Positions 8,767 to 17,653 of a stretch of 64,000 nt of DNA are shown in pieces. The stretch is from positions 1 through 64,000 of the forward strand of contig NZ_JBIJDC010000013.1 of NCBI RefSeq assembly GCF_044344315.1, read 5' to 3'. A model generated the notes under the pieces. That model searched no databases and was not told where the DNA came from. It was given only the letters and a program-made list of their open reading frames with translations. The stretch is from Zoogloea sp044344315. Lineage in GTDB: Bacteria; Pseudomonadota; Gammaproteobacteria; Burkholderiales; Rhodocyclaceae. Position 1 is the first letter of the stretch, and each line of letters starts with the position of its first letter. The position numbers and the translations under genes were made by a program.

Positions 8767-9516
8767 ATGAAGATTCTCGTACCGATCAAGCGGGTCGTTG
8801 ATTACAACGTCAAGATCCGCGTCAAGGCCGACCAGAGCGGCGTCGAGCTGGCCAACGTGAAGATGGCCATGAACCCCTTCGACGAAATCGCCGTCGAGGA
8901 GGCCGTGCGCCTGAAGGAAGCCGGCAAGGCCACCGAGGTGGTGGCCGTCTCCGCCGGCACCACCCAGTGCCAGGAAACCCTGCGCACCGCCATGGCCATC
9001 GGCGCCGACCGGGGCATCCTGGTCGAGTCCGACGCCGACCTGCAGCCCCTGGCCGTGGCCAAGCTGCTCAAGGCCATCGTGGACAAGGAGCAGCCGAAGT
9101 TGGTGATCCTGGGCAAGCAGGCCATCGACGACGACTCCAACCAGACCGGCCAGATGCTCGCCGCCCTGCTCGGCTGGCCCCAGGCCACCTTCGCCTCCAA
9201 GGTCGAAGTGGGCGCTGAAAGCGTCCAGGTCACCCGCGAGATCGACGGCGGGCTTGAAACCCTCTCCCTCCCCCTGCCCGCCGTCGTGACCACCGACCTG
9301 CGCCTCAACGAGCCGCGCTACGCCACCCTGCCCAACATCATGAAGGCCAAGAAGAAGCCCCTCGATACGGTGCAGCCCATCGATCTGGGCGTGGACGTGA
9401 GCCCGCGCCTGACCACCCTAAAGGTGGTCGAGCCGGCCGCCCGCGGCGCCGGCATCAAGGTGGCCGACGTGGCCCAACTGGTTGAGAAGCTGAAGAACGA
9501 AGCCAAGGTGATCTGA
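8767..9516 (+). CDS. etfB: Electron transfer flavoprotein subunit beta
   Basis: A 249-residue beta subunit. The N-terminus MKILVPIKRVVDYNVKIRVK, the MNPFDEIAVEEA segment and the ETF-beta signature around VTREIDGGLETLSLPLPAVVTTDLRLNEPRY are clear, and the length is normal. With EtfA it forms a soluble FAD/AMP heterodimer that takes electrons from acyl-CoA dehydrogenases and passes them to ETF-quinone oxidoreductase, both encoded just downstream. It begins 18 bases after the synthetase stop behind a GGAG box, implying cotranscription. Confidence 0.97.
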   Translation: MKILVPIKRVVDYNVKIRVKADQSGVELANVKMAMNPFDEIAVEEAVRLKEAGKATEVVAVSAGTTQCQETLRTAMAIGADRGILVESDADLQPLAVAKLLKAIVDKEQPKLVILGKQAIDDDSNQTGQMLAALLGWPQATFASKVEVGAESVQVTREIDGGLETLSLPLPAVVTTDLRLNEPRYATLPNIMKAKKKPLDTVQPIDLGVDVSPRLTTLKVVEPAARGAGIKVADVAQLVEKLKNEAKVI

Positions 9517-9555
9517 GCGCTTGGCGTTACGACGCAAGCCGAGACTGCAAGCCCT

Positions 9556-9622
9556 GTAGGGGCGAATTCATTCGCCCGCGGACTTCGATCCGCCGACTGA
9601 GGGCGACTGAAGTCACCCCTAC
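9556..9622. repeat. REP-like palindromic element, copy 2
   Basis: It lies between etfB and etfA. The left arm is GTAGGGGCGAATTCATTCGCCC followed by GCGGAC, in which the palindrome centre differs from copy 1. The right arm is GGGCGACTGAAGTCACCCCTAC. The compensating base changes within the left arm preserve the hairpin. Confidence 0.8.
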
Positions 9623-9641
9623 AAAACCGGAGACAAAGAAC

Positions 9642-10577
9642 ATGCCTATCCTCGTCATTGCCGAACATGACAACGCCGGCCTGAAGGCCGCCACCCTCAA
9701 CACCGTCACCGCCGCCGCCAGGCTGGGCGCCGACATCCACGTGCTGGTGGCCGGCGCCGCCTGTGGCGGAGCTGCTGACGCCGCCGCCAAGCTGGCCGGC
9801 GTGGCCAAGGTGAAAGTGGCCGACGCCGCCGCCTACGCCAACCAGGGCGCCGAGAACATCGCCGCCCTGCTGGTGGGCGTCATCCAGGCCGGCGGCTACA
9901 GCCACGTGCTGGCCCCCGCCACCACCTTCGGCAAGAACATCCTGCCCCGCGTCGCCGCCCTGCTGGACGTGGCCCAGATCTCCGAGATCGTGGCCATCGA
10001 ATCCGCCGACACCTTTGTGCGCCCCATCTACGCCGGCAACGCCCTGGCCACGGTCAAGTCGTCCGATGCCATCAAGGTGATCACCGTGCGCACCACCGCC
10101 TTCGACGCCGCCGCCGAGGGTGGCAGCGCCGCGGTGGAAGCCATCGCCGCCGGTACCGACCTGGGCCAGAGCACGCTGGTCGGCCGTGAGCTGACCGTCT
10201 CCGCCCGCCCCGAGCTGGGCGCCGCCAAGATCATCGTCTCCGGTGGCCGCGGCCTGGGCAGCGGTGACAACTACCGGGCCGTGCTGGAACCCCTGGCCGA
10301 CAAGCTGTCGGCAGCCATGGGCGCCTCCCGCGCCGCGGTGGATGCGGGCTTCGTGCCCAACGACTACCAGGTGGGCCAGACCGGCAAGGTCGTGGCACCC
10401 CAGCTCTACATCGCCGTGGGCATCTCGGGTGCCATCCAGCACCTGGCCGGCATGAAGGACTCCAAGGTGATCGTGGCCATCAACAAGGACCCCGAAGCCC
10501 CGATCTTCCAGGTGGCCGACTACGGCCTGGTGGCGGATCTGTTCGAAGCCGTGCCCCAGCTGGTGTCCGCTCTCTGA
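9642..10577 (+). CDS. etfA: Electron transfer flavoprotein subunit alpha
   Basis: A 311-residue alpha subunit. Domain I opens MPILVIAEHDNAGLKAATLNTV. The FAD-binding domain II (about 190-311) contains VSGGRGLGSGDNY, the conserved GQTGKVVAPQLYIAVGISGAIQH signature and INKDPEAPIFQVADYGLV. It carries the FAD that shuttles electrons between the acyl-CoA dehydrogenase and ETF-QO. It is separated from etfB by a REP-like element, unusual for genes that are normally a few bases apart. Confidence 0.97.
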   Translation: MPILVIAEHDNAGLKAATLNTVTAAARLGADIHVLVAGAACGGAADAAAKLAGVAKVKVADAAAYANQGAENIAALLVGVIQAGGYSHVLAPATTFGKNILPRVAALLDVAQISEIVAIESADTFVRPIYAGNALATVKSSDAIKVITVRTTAFDAAAEGGSAAVEAIAAGTDLGQSTLVGRELTVSARPELGAAKIIVSGGRGLGSGDNYRAVLEPLADKLSAAMGASRAAVDAGFVPNDYQVGQTGKVVAPQLYIAVGISGAIQHLAGMKDSKVIVAINKDPEAPIFQVADYGLVADLFEAVPQLVSAL

Positions 10578-10608
10578 ACCCATAAGGGCATTGGAAGGGG
10601 AAACCCCT

Positions 10609-10694
10609 GTAGGGGCGACTTCAGTCGCCCTCGGACTCCGGTCAACGATCCGCGCTCGCTTTGCGCGCCGATGGGCGACTGAAGCAGCCCCTGC
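10609..10694. repeat. REP-like palindromic element, copy 3
   Basis: It lies between etfA and the acyl-CoA dehydrogenase gene. The left arm is GTAGGGGCGACTTCAGTCGCCC. The right arm, GGGCGACTGAAGCAGCCCCTGC, has diverged at its end. A central CGCGCTCGCTTTGCGCGC segment gives a further small hairpin. Confidence 0.8.
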
Positions 10695-10768
10695 AGATCA
10701 GCCCCTGACTCTCCCCCGCAGTACCTGATAGCCCAACCCAATTCCACCGAATTCGCAAGGAGCATTCC

Positions 10769-12559
10769 ATGAGCACCTACGTCGCCCCCGTAAAAGACAT
10801 GCTGTTCAACATGAACGAGCTGGCCGGCCTGCAGGAGATCACCACCCTGCCCGGCAATGAAGACGTCTCGCTGGATCTGGTCGAGGCCATTCTCGACGAG
10901 GCCGGCAAGTTCGCCACCGAAGTCGTGGACCCGCTCAACCCGGTGGGCGACAAGCAGGGCAACAAGTGGGACAACGGCGTGGTGACCACTGCCGACGGCT
11001 TCAAGCAAGCCTATGCAACCTTCTGCGAGACCGGCTGGAACGGCATGCCCGCTTCCACCGAGTTCGGCGGCCAGGGCCTGCCGGTGACCGTGTCCACCGC
11101 TGTGCTGGAAATGTGGAAGTCGGCCAGCATCTCCTTCTCCCTGTGCCAGATGCTGACCCTCGGCGCCGTGGAAGCCATTGCCCACCACGCCACCGACGAG
11201 CTCAAGGCCACCTACCTGCCCAACATGGTCTCCGGCAAGTGGACCGGCACCATGAACCTCACCGAGCCCCAGGCCGGCTCCGACCTGGCCGCCATCCGCA
11301 GCAAGGCCGAACCCCGCGGCGACGGCAGCTATGCCATCACCGGCACCAAGATCTTCATCACCTGGGGTGAGCACGACATGGCGGAGAACATCATCCACCT
11401 CGTGCTGGCCCGCCTGCCGGACGCGCCCCCGGGCGTGAAGGGCATCTCCCTGTTCATCGCGCCGAAGTTCCTGGTCAATGCCGACGGCAGCCTGGGCGAG
11501 CGCAATGACCTGATCTGTGCCTCCATCGAACACAAGATGGGCATCCACGGCAGCGCCACCGCCGTCATGTCCTTCGGCGACAAGGGCGGCGCCATCGGCT
11601 ACCTGGTGGGCGAGGCCAACCGCGGCCTCGAGTACATGTTCACCATGATGAACCACGCCCGCCTCAACGTCGGTCTGGAAGGCGTCGGCGTGTCCGAGCG
11701 CAGCTACCAGCATGCCCTGGCCTACGCCCGCGACCGCATCCAGGGCCGCATCGTGGGCGACAAGAGCGGCGAGAAGAAGCCCATCCTGCACCACCCGGAT
11801 GTGCGCCGCATGCTGATGGACATGAAGACCCGCACCGAGGCCGGCCGTGCCATCGCCTACTACGTGGCCGGGTGCATGGACCGGGCCAAGAGCCATCCGG
11901 ACGCCGATGTGCGCGCCGCCAACCAGCGCCGCCTGGAGCTGCTGACCCCGGTGGTCAAGGGCTGGTGTACCGAGAACGCCCAGGGCATCACCTGGAACGG
12001 CGTGCAGGTGCACGGCGGCATGGGCTTCATCGAGGAAACCGGCGCAGCCCTCTACATGCGCGACGCCCGCATCATCACCATCTACGAAGGCACCACGGCC
12101 ATTCAGGCCAATGACCTGATCGGCCGCAAGACCGCCAAGGAAGGCGGCAAGAGCATGCAGCAACTGCTCGCCGACATCGCCGAGACCGGCGCGGCCCTGC
12201 GTGCCTCGAATGATCCGGCCCTGAAGTCCCTGGCCGACGCCCTGGGTGACGGCATTGCAGCCCTGGACGAAGCCACCAACTGGCTGCTCGCCAACTACGA
12301 AGCTACCCCCCAGGCCGCCCACGCCGGCTCGGTGCCCTTCCTCAAGCTCACCGGCATTGTTGTCGGCGGCTGGCTGATGGCCCGCTCCGCGCAGATCGCC
12401 GCCGGCCGCCTGAACGAAGCCGATGGCGACTTCTACAAGGCCAAGATGGCCACCGCCGCCTACTTCGCCAAGCACGTGATCCCCGAAGCCAACGCCTACC
12501 GGGACGCCATCGTGAATGGCGCAGACGCGGTGCTGGCCCTCGAGGAAGCGCTGTTCTAA
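10769..12559 (+). CDS. Acyl-CoA dehydrogenase (large, C-terminal-extended type)
   Basis: A 596-residue flavoprotein that oxidises an acyl-CoA to the 2-enoyl-CoA and reduces ETF. The FAD/substrate motif LTEPQAGSDLAAI lies near 169, KIFITWGEHD near 194, and the catalytic glutamate is in IYEGTTAIQANDL near 441. The extra C-terminal helical domain marks the long subfamily that includes methylmercaptopropionyl-CoA dehydrogenase DmdC and FadE-like broad-range enzymes; which acyl group is used is not evident. An AAGGAG box precedes the ATG. Together with the ligase and ETF genes upstream and ETF-QO downstream it completes the electron route from acyl-CoA to quinone. Confidence 0.95.
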   Translation: MSTYVAPVKDMLFNMNELAGLQEITTLPGNEDVSLDLVEAILDEAGKFATEVVDPLNPVGDKQGNKWDNGVVTTADGFKQAYATFCETGWNGMPASTEFGGQGLPVTVSTAVLEMWKSASISFSLCQMLTLGAVEAIAHHATDELKATYLPNMVSGKWTGTMNLTEPQAGSDLAAIRSKAEPRGDGSYAITGTKIFITWGEHDMAENIIHLVLARLPDAPPGVKGISLFIAPKFLVNADGSLGERNDLICASIEHKMGIHGSATAVMSFGDKGGAIGYLVGEANRGLEYMFTMMNHARLNVGLEGVGVSERSYQHALAYARDRIQGRIVGDKSGEKKPILHHPDVRRMLMDMKTRTEAGRAIAYYVAGCMDRAKSHPDADVRAANQRRLELLTPVVKGWCTENAQGITWNGVQVHGGMGFIEETGAALYMRDARIITIYEGTTAIQANDLIGRKTAKEGGKSMQQLLADIAETGAALRASNDPALKSLADALGDGIAALDEATNWLLANYEATPQAAHAGSVPFLKLTGIVVGGWLMARSAQIAAGRLNEADGDFYKAKMATAAYFAKHVIPEANAYRDAIVNGADAVLALEEALF

Positions 12560-12597
12560 GCCATCTGCCAAACCCCGGGGCGCCCCGGGGCGCGACG

Positions 12598-12682
12598 GTA
12601 GGGGCGACTTCAGTCGCCCATCCGCACGTAAATCAACGCTCTTCGTTGATCAAAGTCCGAGGGCGACGGAAGTCGCCCCTAC
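12598..12682. repeat. REP-like palindromic element, copy 4
   Basis: It lies between the acyl-CoA dehydrogenase and ETF-QO genes. The arms are GTAGGGGCGACTTCAGTCGCCC and GGGCGACGGAAGTCGCCCCTAC, with an internal ATCAACG/CGTTGAT pair that extends the inverted symmetry. Just before it, 12573-12592 holds a CCCCGGGG-type palindrome. Confidence 0.85.
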
Positions 12683-12748
12683 AAGTCGCCCCAAATTCGG
12701 CCGCCCCAATACGTAACTGCAGCAACCCAGTTTCCGGAGAAAACAGCA

Positions 12749-14380
12749 ATGACGCGTGAAGCGATGGAATACGACGTGGTGATCGTCGGCGCCGGCCCCT
12801 CGGGGCTGAGCGCGGCGATCCGCCTGAAGCAACTGGCCGAGAAGGCCGGCGCGGAGCTTTCGGTGTGCGTCGTGGAGAAGGGTTCCGAAGTGGGCGCCCA
12901 CATCCTGTCCGGCGCCGTCATCGAGCCGCGCTCCCTGGAAGAGCTCTTCCCCGACTGGAAGGAACGGGGCGCGCCGCTCAACACCCCGGTCAAGGAAGAC
13001 CGCTTCCTGTTCCTCACCACCGACAAGGCCTACAAGCTGCCCACCCCGCCCCAGATGCACAACGACGGCAACTACATCGTCAGCCTGGGCAATGTGGTGC
13101 GCTGGCTGGGTGAGCAGGCTGAGGCTCTGGGTGTCGAGATCTATCCTGGCTTCGCCGCCTCCGAGGTGCTGTACCACGCCGACGGCTCGGTGAAGGGCAT
13201 CGCCACCGGCGACATGGGCGTTGAAAAAAACGGCGAACCCGGCCCCAACTACCAACCCGGCATCGAGCTGCACGCCCGCCAGACGGTGTTTTCCGAAGGC
13301 TGCCGCGGTTCCCTGACCAAGGGCCTGTTCAGCAAGTTCAATCTGCGTGAAGGCGTCGATCCGCAAACCTACGGCATCGGCATCAAGGAGCTGTGGGAGG
13401 TGCGCCCCGAAGTGCACCAGCAGGGCCTGACCATGCACACCGTGGGCTGGCCGGTGTCGTCCGACGTGTATGGCGGCTCCTTCCTCTATCACCTGGAAAA
13501 CAACCAGGTGGCGGTGGGCTTCGTGGTGGGCCTGGATTACAGCAACCCGCATCTGTCGCCCTACGAGGAATTCCAGCGCTTCAAGACCCATCCGGAGATC
13601 CGCAAGTTCTTCGAGGGCGGCCGGCGCATTGCCTATGGCGCCCGGGCCCTCAATGAAGGCGGCTTCCAGTCGGTACCCAGGCTGAGCTTCCCGGGTGGCC
13701 TGCTGATCGGCGACACGGCGGGCTTTCTCAACGTGCCCAAGGTCAAGGGCACCCACATGGCCATGAAGTCCGGCATCGAGGCGGCCGAAGCGCTGTTTGC
13801 CCACCTCACGGCCGAAGGGCAGACCGGCCACGAGTGCCTCGGCTACCCGGAGCGCCTCAAGCAGAGCTGGCTGTGGGACGAGCTGCACGAGGTTCGCAAC
13901 ATCCGCCCGAGCTTCCGCTGGGGCCTGTGGGGCGGCATCGCCTACAGCGCCATCGACACCTACCTGCTGAAGGGCAAGGCGCCGTGGACCCTGCGCCACC
14001 ACGCCGACCACACCCAGCTGAAAAAGGCCTCGGAGTGCACGCCCATCGTCTATCCCAAGCCCGACGGGAAGATCAGCTTCGACCGACTGTCTTCGGTGTT
14101 CATCTCGGCCACCAACCACGCCGAAGAGCAGCCCTGCCATCTGCGCCTGAAGGATGCGTCGGTGCCCATCAGCACCAACTTGGCCCTCTACAACGCCCCG
14201 GAAACCCGCTACTGCCCGGCCGGCGTGTATGAAATCGTCGAGGACCCGAGCGGCCCGCGCATGCAGATCAATGCCCAGAACTGCCTGCACTGCAAGACCT
14301 GCGACATCAAGGACCCGACCCAGAACATCGATTGGGCCGTGCCGGAAGGCGGCGGCGGCCCCAACTACCCAAACATGTAA
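12749..14380 (+). CDS. Electron transfer flavoprotein-ubiquinone oxidoreductase
   Basis: A 543-residue monotopic membrane iron-sulfur flavoprotein that oxidises reduced ETF and reduces ubiquinone. The dinucleotide-binding motif VVIVGAGPSGLSAAI is at about residues 10-24. The C-terminal ferredoxin-like domain supplies the [4Fe-4S] ligands from YCPAGVYE and from the CLHCKTC cluster followed by DIKDPTQNI. The length matches the family. It begins 189 bases after the acyl-CoA dehydrogenase, behind a GGAG box and a REP-like element. Confidence 0.97.
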   Translation: MTREAMEYDVVIVGAGPSGLSAAIRLKQLAEKAGAELSVCVVEKGSEVGAHILSGAVIEPRSLEELFPDWKERGAPLNTPVKEDRFLFLTTDKAYKLPTPPQMHNDGNYIVSLGNVVRWLGEQAEALGVEIYPGFAASEVLYHADGSVKGIATGDMGVEKNGEPGPNYQPGIELHARQTVFSEGCRGSLTKGLFSKFNLREGVDPQTYGIGIKELWEVRPEVHQQGLTMHTVGWPVSSDVYGGSFLYHLENNQVAVGFVVGLDYSNPHLSPYEEFQRFKTHPEIRKFFEGGRRIAYGARALNEGGFQSVPRLSFPGGLLIGDTAGFLNVPKVKGTHMAMKSGIEAAEALFAHLTAEGQTGHECLGYPERLKQSWLWDELHEVRNIRPSFRWGLWGGIAYSAIDTYLLKGKAPWTLRHHADHTQLKKASECTPIVYPKPDGKISFDRLSSVFISATNHAEEQPCHLRLKDASVPISTNLALYNAPETRYCPAGVYEIVEDPSGPRMQINAQNCLHCKTCDIKDPTQNIDWAVPEGGGGPNYPNM

Positions 14381-14471
14381 TCAGCATGTGGCAGCACCCG
14401 GGGGAGAACAGCACTCACCCCAAGACCATAACTACACGGAAAAACCTTCAACCACCTTCCCAGGAGGAATC

Positions 14472-14783
14472 ATGTCAGCGGAGATCTACAAGAAAGTGCG
14501 GGCCAACCCCCGCTTTGCCGAGCTGGAGGGCAAGCGCAGCCGCTTCGCCTACCTGCTCACTGCCATCGTGATGGCGTCCTACTACGGAATGATGATGCTC
14601 GTGGCCTTCGCCCCCGAAGTCCTGCGCACCCCGATTTCCGAGGGCGGCATGCTCACCATCGGCGTGCCCATCGGCGCCGCCATCATCATCGGCTCCTGGC
14701 TGCTCACCGGCTGGTTCGTCAGCCGCTCCAACGGCGAGTTCGACCAGATGAACAACGAAATCATTCGGGAGGCCTCCAAGTGA
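14472..14783 (+). CDS. yjcH: DUF485 membrane protein (YjcH-like), partner of ActP-type symporter
   Basis: A 103-residue protein with two transmembrane helices: YLLTAIVMASYYGMMMLVAF and IGVPIGAAIIIGSWLLTGWF, the second ending in the family SRSNGEFD segment. DUF485 proteins are regularly encoded directly before cation/acetate symporters and are thought to assist them. AGGAGGAAT lies just before the ATG, which fixes this start over longer in-frame options. Its TGA overlaps the GTG start of the symporter gene in a GTGA arrangement, indicating translational coupling. Confidence 0.93.
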   Translation: MSAEIYKKVRANPRFAELEGKRSRFAYLLTAIVMASYYGMMMLVAFAPEVLRTPISEGGMLTIGVPIGAAIIIGSWLLTGWFVSRSNGEFDQMNNEIIREASK

Positions 14784-16450
14784 TCAAGCACAAGCACCTC
14801 CTCAGCGCTGCCCTGTTGGCCCTGGCCAGTGCCAGCACCCTGGCTGCCGACGCCGTCGGCGTGGCCCAGAAGCAACCCCTCAACCTGACCGCCATCGGCA
14901 TGTTCTTCGTGTTCGTGGTGGCAACCATGGGCATCACCTACTGGGCGGCCAGCCGCACCAAATCCACTGCCGACTTCTACACCGCCGGCGGCGGCATCAC
15001 CGGCTTCCAGAATGGCCTGGCCATCGCCGGTGACTACATGTCTGCCGCTACCCTGCTGGGCCTCTCGGCCATGGTCTTCGCCAAGGGCCTCGACGGTTTC
15101 ATCTACGCTATCGGCTTCTTCGTCGGCTGGCCGGTGATCCTGTTCCTGATGGCCGAGCGTCTGCGCAATCTGGGCAAGTTCACCTTCGCCGACATCGCCT
15201 CCTACCGCCTCGACCAGGGCACCATCCGCACCTTCGCCGCCTTCGGCTCGCTGACGGTGGTGTGCTTCTACCTGATCGTGCAGATGGTCGGCGCCGGCCA
15301 GCTCATCAAGCTGCTGTTCGGCCTCGACTACGCCACCGCCGTGGTCGTGGTGGGCGTGCTGATGGTGATCTACGTGACCTTCGGCGGCATGATCGCCACC
15401 ACCTGGGTGCAGATCATCAAGGCCTGCCTGATGCTCTTCGGTGGCACGGTGCTGCTCTTCCTGTCCCTGAGCCAGTTCGGCTTCAGCCTGGAAGCCGTGG
15501 CCAAGAAGGCGGTTGAAGTGCACAAGGAGGGTATCAAGATCATGGGCCCCGGCTCCCTGATGGCTGACCCGATCACCGCCGTGTCCCTGTCCCTGGGCCT
15601 GGTCTTCGGCACCGCCGGCCTGCCCCACATCATGATGCGCTTCTTCACCGTGCCGAATGCCAAGGAGGCCCGCAAGAGCGTCTTCGTGGCCAGCGGCTGC
15701 ATCGGCTACTTCTTCATGGTCGTGTGCGCCCTGGGCCTGATCGCCATCACCATCGTCGGCACCAACCCCGAGTACTATGAAGGCGGCAACCTCGCCGGCA
15801 AGATGCTCGGCGGCGGCAACATGCCGGTGATGCACCTGTCCAAGGCGGTCGGCGGCAACCTGTTCCTGGGCTTCATGTCTGCCGTGGCCTTCGCCACCAT
15901 CCTCGCCGTGGTGTCCGGCCTGGCCCTGGCCGGTGCATCGGCCATCGCCCACGACATCTATGCTCGGGTGATCTGCAAAGGCACGGCTACCGAAAGCCAG
16001 GAAATGCGCGTTTCCAAGATCGCCACCATCGGCCTGGGCGTCGTCGCCGTGCTGCTGGGCATCCTGTTCGAGAAGCAGAACATCGCCTTCCTCGTCGGCC
16101 TGACCTTCGGCATCGCCGCCTCCACCAACTTCCCGATCCTGATCCTGTCCATGTACTGGCGTGGTCTGACCACCCGCGGCGCCCTTCTGGGCGGCCTGGC
16201 CGGCCTGATCTCGGCGGTGACCTTCGTGGTGCTGTCCAAGGCTGTGTGGGTGGTGGTGCTGGGCAATGCGCAAGCCATCTTCCCGTACGAGCAACCCGCC
16301 CTGTTCTCGATGCCCCTGGCCTTCTTCTTCACCTGGCTGTTCTCGGTGACCGACAGCAGCGCCCGGGCCAAGATCGACAAGGCCGGCTTCGACGACCAGT
16401 ACGTGCGTTCCCAGACCGGCATCGGCGCCGCCAGCGCCAGCGCCCACTGA
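14780..16450 (+). CDS. actP: Cation/acetate symporter, sodium:solute symporter family (ActP-like)
   Basis: A 556-residue inner-membrane carrier of the SSS family. It starts with a cleavable-looking signal (LLSAALLALASASTLAADA), typical of ActP, then has about 13 hydrophobic segments. Family landmarks are RTKSTADFYTAGGGITGFQNGLAIAGDYMSAA near 57, GQLIKLLFGLDYATAVVVVGVLMVIYVTFGGM near 175 and GLPHIMMRFFTVPNAKEAR near 278. The likely substrates are acetate or other short-chain monocarboxylates with Na+ or H+. Its position after fatty-acid oxidation genes fits uptake of organic acids for activation. It is followed by a strong terminator. Confidence 0.9.
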   Translation: MIKHKHLLSAALLALASASTLAADAVGVAQKQPLNLTAIGMFFVFVVATMGITYWAASRTKSTADFYTAGGGITGFQNGLAIAGDYMSAATLLGLSAMVFAKGLDGFIYAIGFFVGWPVILFLMAERLRNLGKFTFADIASYRLDQGTIRTFAAFGSLTVVCFYLIVQMVGAGQLIKLLFGLDYATAVVVVGVLMVIYVTFGGMIATTWVQIIKACLMLFGGTVLLFLSLSQFGFSLEAVAKKAVEVHKEGIKIMGPGSLMADPITAVSLSLGLVFGTAGLPHIMMRFFTVPNAKEARKSVFVASGCIGYFFMVVCALGLIAITIVGTNPEYYEGGNLAGKMLGGGNMPVMHLSKAVGGNLFLGFMSAVAFATILAVVSGLALAGASAIAHDIYARVICKGTATESQEMRVSKIATIGLGVVAVLLGILFEKQNIAFLVGLTFGIAASTNFPILILSMYWRGLTTRGALLGGLAGLISAVTFVVLSKAVWVVVLGNAQAIFPYEQPALFSMPLAFFFTWLFSVTDSSARAKIDKAGFDDQYVRSQTGIGAASASAH

Positions 16451-16493
16451 GGCACTCCACAAGGCTTATCTTTCCTCCCCCTCGAGGAACTTT

Positions 16494-16521
16494 CGGGCGC
16501 CCACGGGCGCCCGCTTTTTTT
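16494..16521 (+). terminator. Rho-independent terminator after the symporter gene
   Basis: CGGGCGCC (16494-16501) pairs with GGCGCCCG (16506-16513) across a four-base loop and is followed by seven T residues from 16515. It closes the acyl-CoA/ETF/symporter block. Confidence 0.93.
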
Positions 16522-16560
16522 GGGTGCGCGGATCAGGGGATGGGGAGAGTGCAAAGTGCG

Positions 16561-16582
16561 GGGGTCGAATGAATTCGACCCC
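16561..16582. repeat. REP-related single hairpin, GTCGAAT variant
   Basis: GGGGTCGAAT followed by GAATTCGACCCC forms a palindromic hairpin with a different stem from the GGGCGACT family but the same length, GC ends and intergenic setting. It may belong to a sister REP subfamily. Confidence 0.55.
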
Positions 16583-16709
16583 ACAGAAGCATCAGCGCAC
16601 GCCAAAGCCATGTGAGGTCGAGGTCAATCAGCCTGGCGGTGCCAGGCGGAGGGCCAGCCGGTGAAAGACCGCGGGCGGATGAACTCCGCCCGGCAGGGAT
16701 AGGCAAGGA

Positions 16710-17366
16710 TCAGCCCCGGCAGTACCGGAGCAGACGCCCCCTGTAGGGGCTGCCGTCATCAAGCGGTGCGTCGATGATGGCTTCAGTGAGACTGAAGCCG
16801 GCCAGCACCATGGCCTTGTTGAAGGCCGAGCGGTTCCCCCGATTCGGGTCGACGATCAAGACCTCGGCCACAGGCGCTGCGTGGAACTGGATGAAGGTGG
16901 CGAGTTGCTCGGGGTGGCTGCGCTCATACAGCACATCGCTGCCGATAATGAGATCGAACTCACCAAGCAGGGGGTTGCTGCACGCCCAGTTGCCGGTCTG
17001 ATACTTCAGTTCGGGCAGGTCGTTGAGCAGGAGATTGGCGCTGAGAAAGCCGGATGTGAGGGGATGGCAGTCACTGGCGGTGATGTTGCCACGACGCCGG
17101 TGGATCACCAGGCTGGCGAGTGCCAGACCACAGCCGATCTCCAGGATGCGCCGGCCACACAGTTCGCGGACCTGCATCAGGTCAGCAAGCTTGCGCGCCG
17201 AGGGCCAGACCTGCCCGAAGAGTGGCCAGGTAGCCGGGGAGATTCCCACGGCGGCGGCCTCACCCAGCGGGTCGGAATACTGCTGGCGGTCGAGCAGGGA
17301 GCGGATTTCCAGATCCGGACCACCCACCACGCCCACCTGCTGGAATTTCACTTCATAGCCGGGCAT
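16710..17366 (-). CDS. Class I SAM-dependent methyltransferase, lysine-methyltransferase-like (Methyltransf_16)
   Basis: A 218-residue Rossmann-fold methyltransferase. SAM motif I is ILEIGCGLALASLVIHRRRG, followed by ITASDCHP and motif IV FDLIIGSDVLYERSHPEQL, which resembles the DxLYxxxxxxxL pattern of METTL21/Nnt1-like protein methyltransferases. The substrate is unknown. The ATG at 17366 is preferred to a TTG one codon upstream. It lies 8 bases after the infA stop on the same strand, so it is probably cotranscribed with that translation-factor gene; modification of a translation component is a reasonable but unsupported guess. Confidence 0.85.
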   Translation of the reverse strand: MPGYEVKFQQVGVVGGPDLEIRSLLDRQQYSDPLGEAAAVGISPATWPLFGQVWPSARKLADLMQVRELCGRRILEIGCGLALASLVIHRRRGNITASDCHPLTSGFLSANLLLNDLPELKYQTGNWACSNPLLGEFDLIIGSDVLYERSHPEQLATFIQFHAAPVAEVLIVDPNRGNRSAFNKAMVLAGFSLTEAIIDAPLDDGSPYRGRLLRYCRG

Positions 17367-17374
17367 CAAGCAGA

Positions 17375-17632
17375 TCAGCGGCGACGCTGGGGCGCCGGGC
17401 CACTGCCACGACCTTCGAGGTGCCGGAAGGTGATGCGGCCCTTGGAGAGATCGTAGGGCGAGAGTTCGAGGGATACCTTGTCGCCAGCCAGAATGCGGAT
17501 ATGGTGCTTGCGCATCTTGCCACCGGTGTAAGCCACTAGCATGTGACCGTTGTCCAGCGTGACGCGGAAGCGAGCATCAGGCAGCACCTCCATGACAACG
17601 CCTTGCATTTCAATGAGATCTTCCTTGGCCAT
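17375..17632 (-). CDS. infA: Translation initiation factor IF-1, copy 1
   Basis: An 85-residue S1/OB-fold protein that binds the 30S A site during initiation. The core EDLIEMQGVVMEVLPDARF, VTLDNGHMLVAYTGGKMRK and DKVSLELSPYDLSKGRITFR is intact, with a short basic tail. Two ATGs are possible. The one at 17632 has the GGAG box about 8 bases before it, whereas the ATG at 17638 leaves only 2 bases, so 17632 is chosen. A second infA gene is at 39207-39470; the two differ at many positions, as expected for old paralogues rather than a recent duplication. Confidence 0.95.
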   Translation of the reverse strand: MAKEDLIEMQGVVMEVLPDARFRVTLDNGHMLVAYTGGKMRKHHIRILAGDKVSLELSPYDLSKGRITFRHLEGRGSGPAPQRRR

Positions 17633-17653
17633 GGCCATGTCTCCTTATAGATG

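Noticed and set aside
14582..16462. A 626-codon minus-strand frame opposite the symporter gene
   Set aside because: Its His/Gln/Gly-rich composition is the usual shadow of a membrane-protein gene; the symporter is clearly real.
16451..16709. Possible small RNA after the symporter terminator
   Set aside because: Only the GTCGAAT hairpin is evident; there is no promoter or second terminator.
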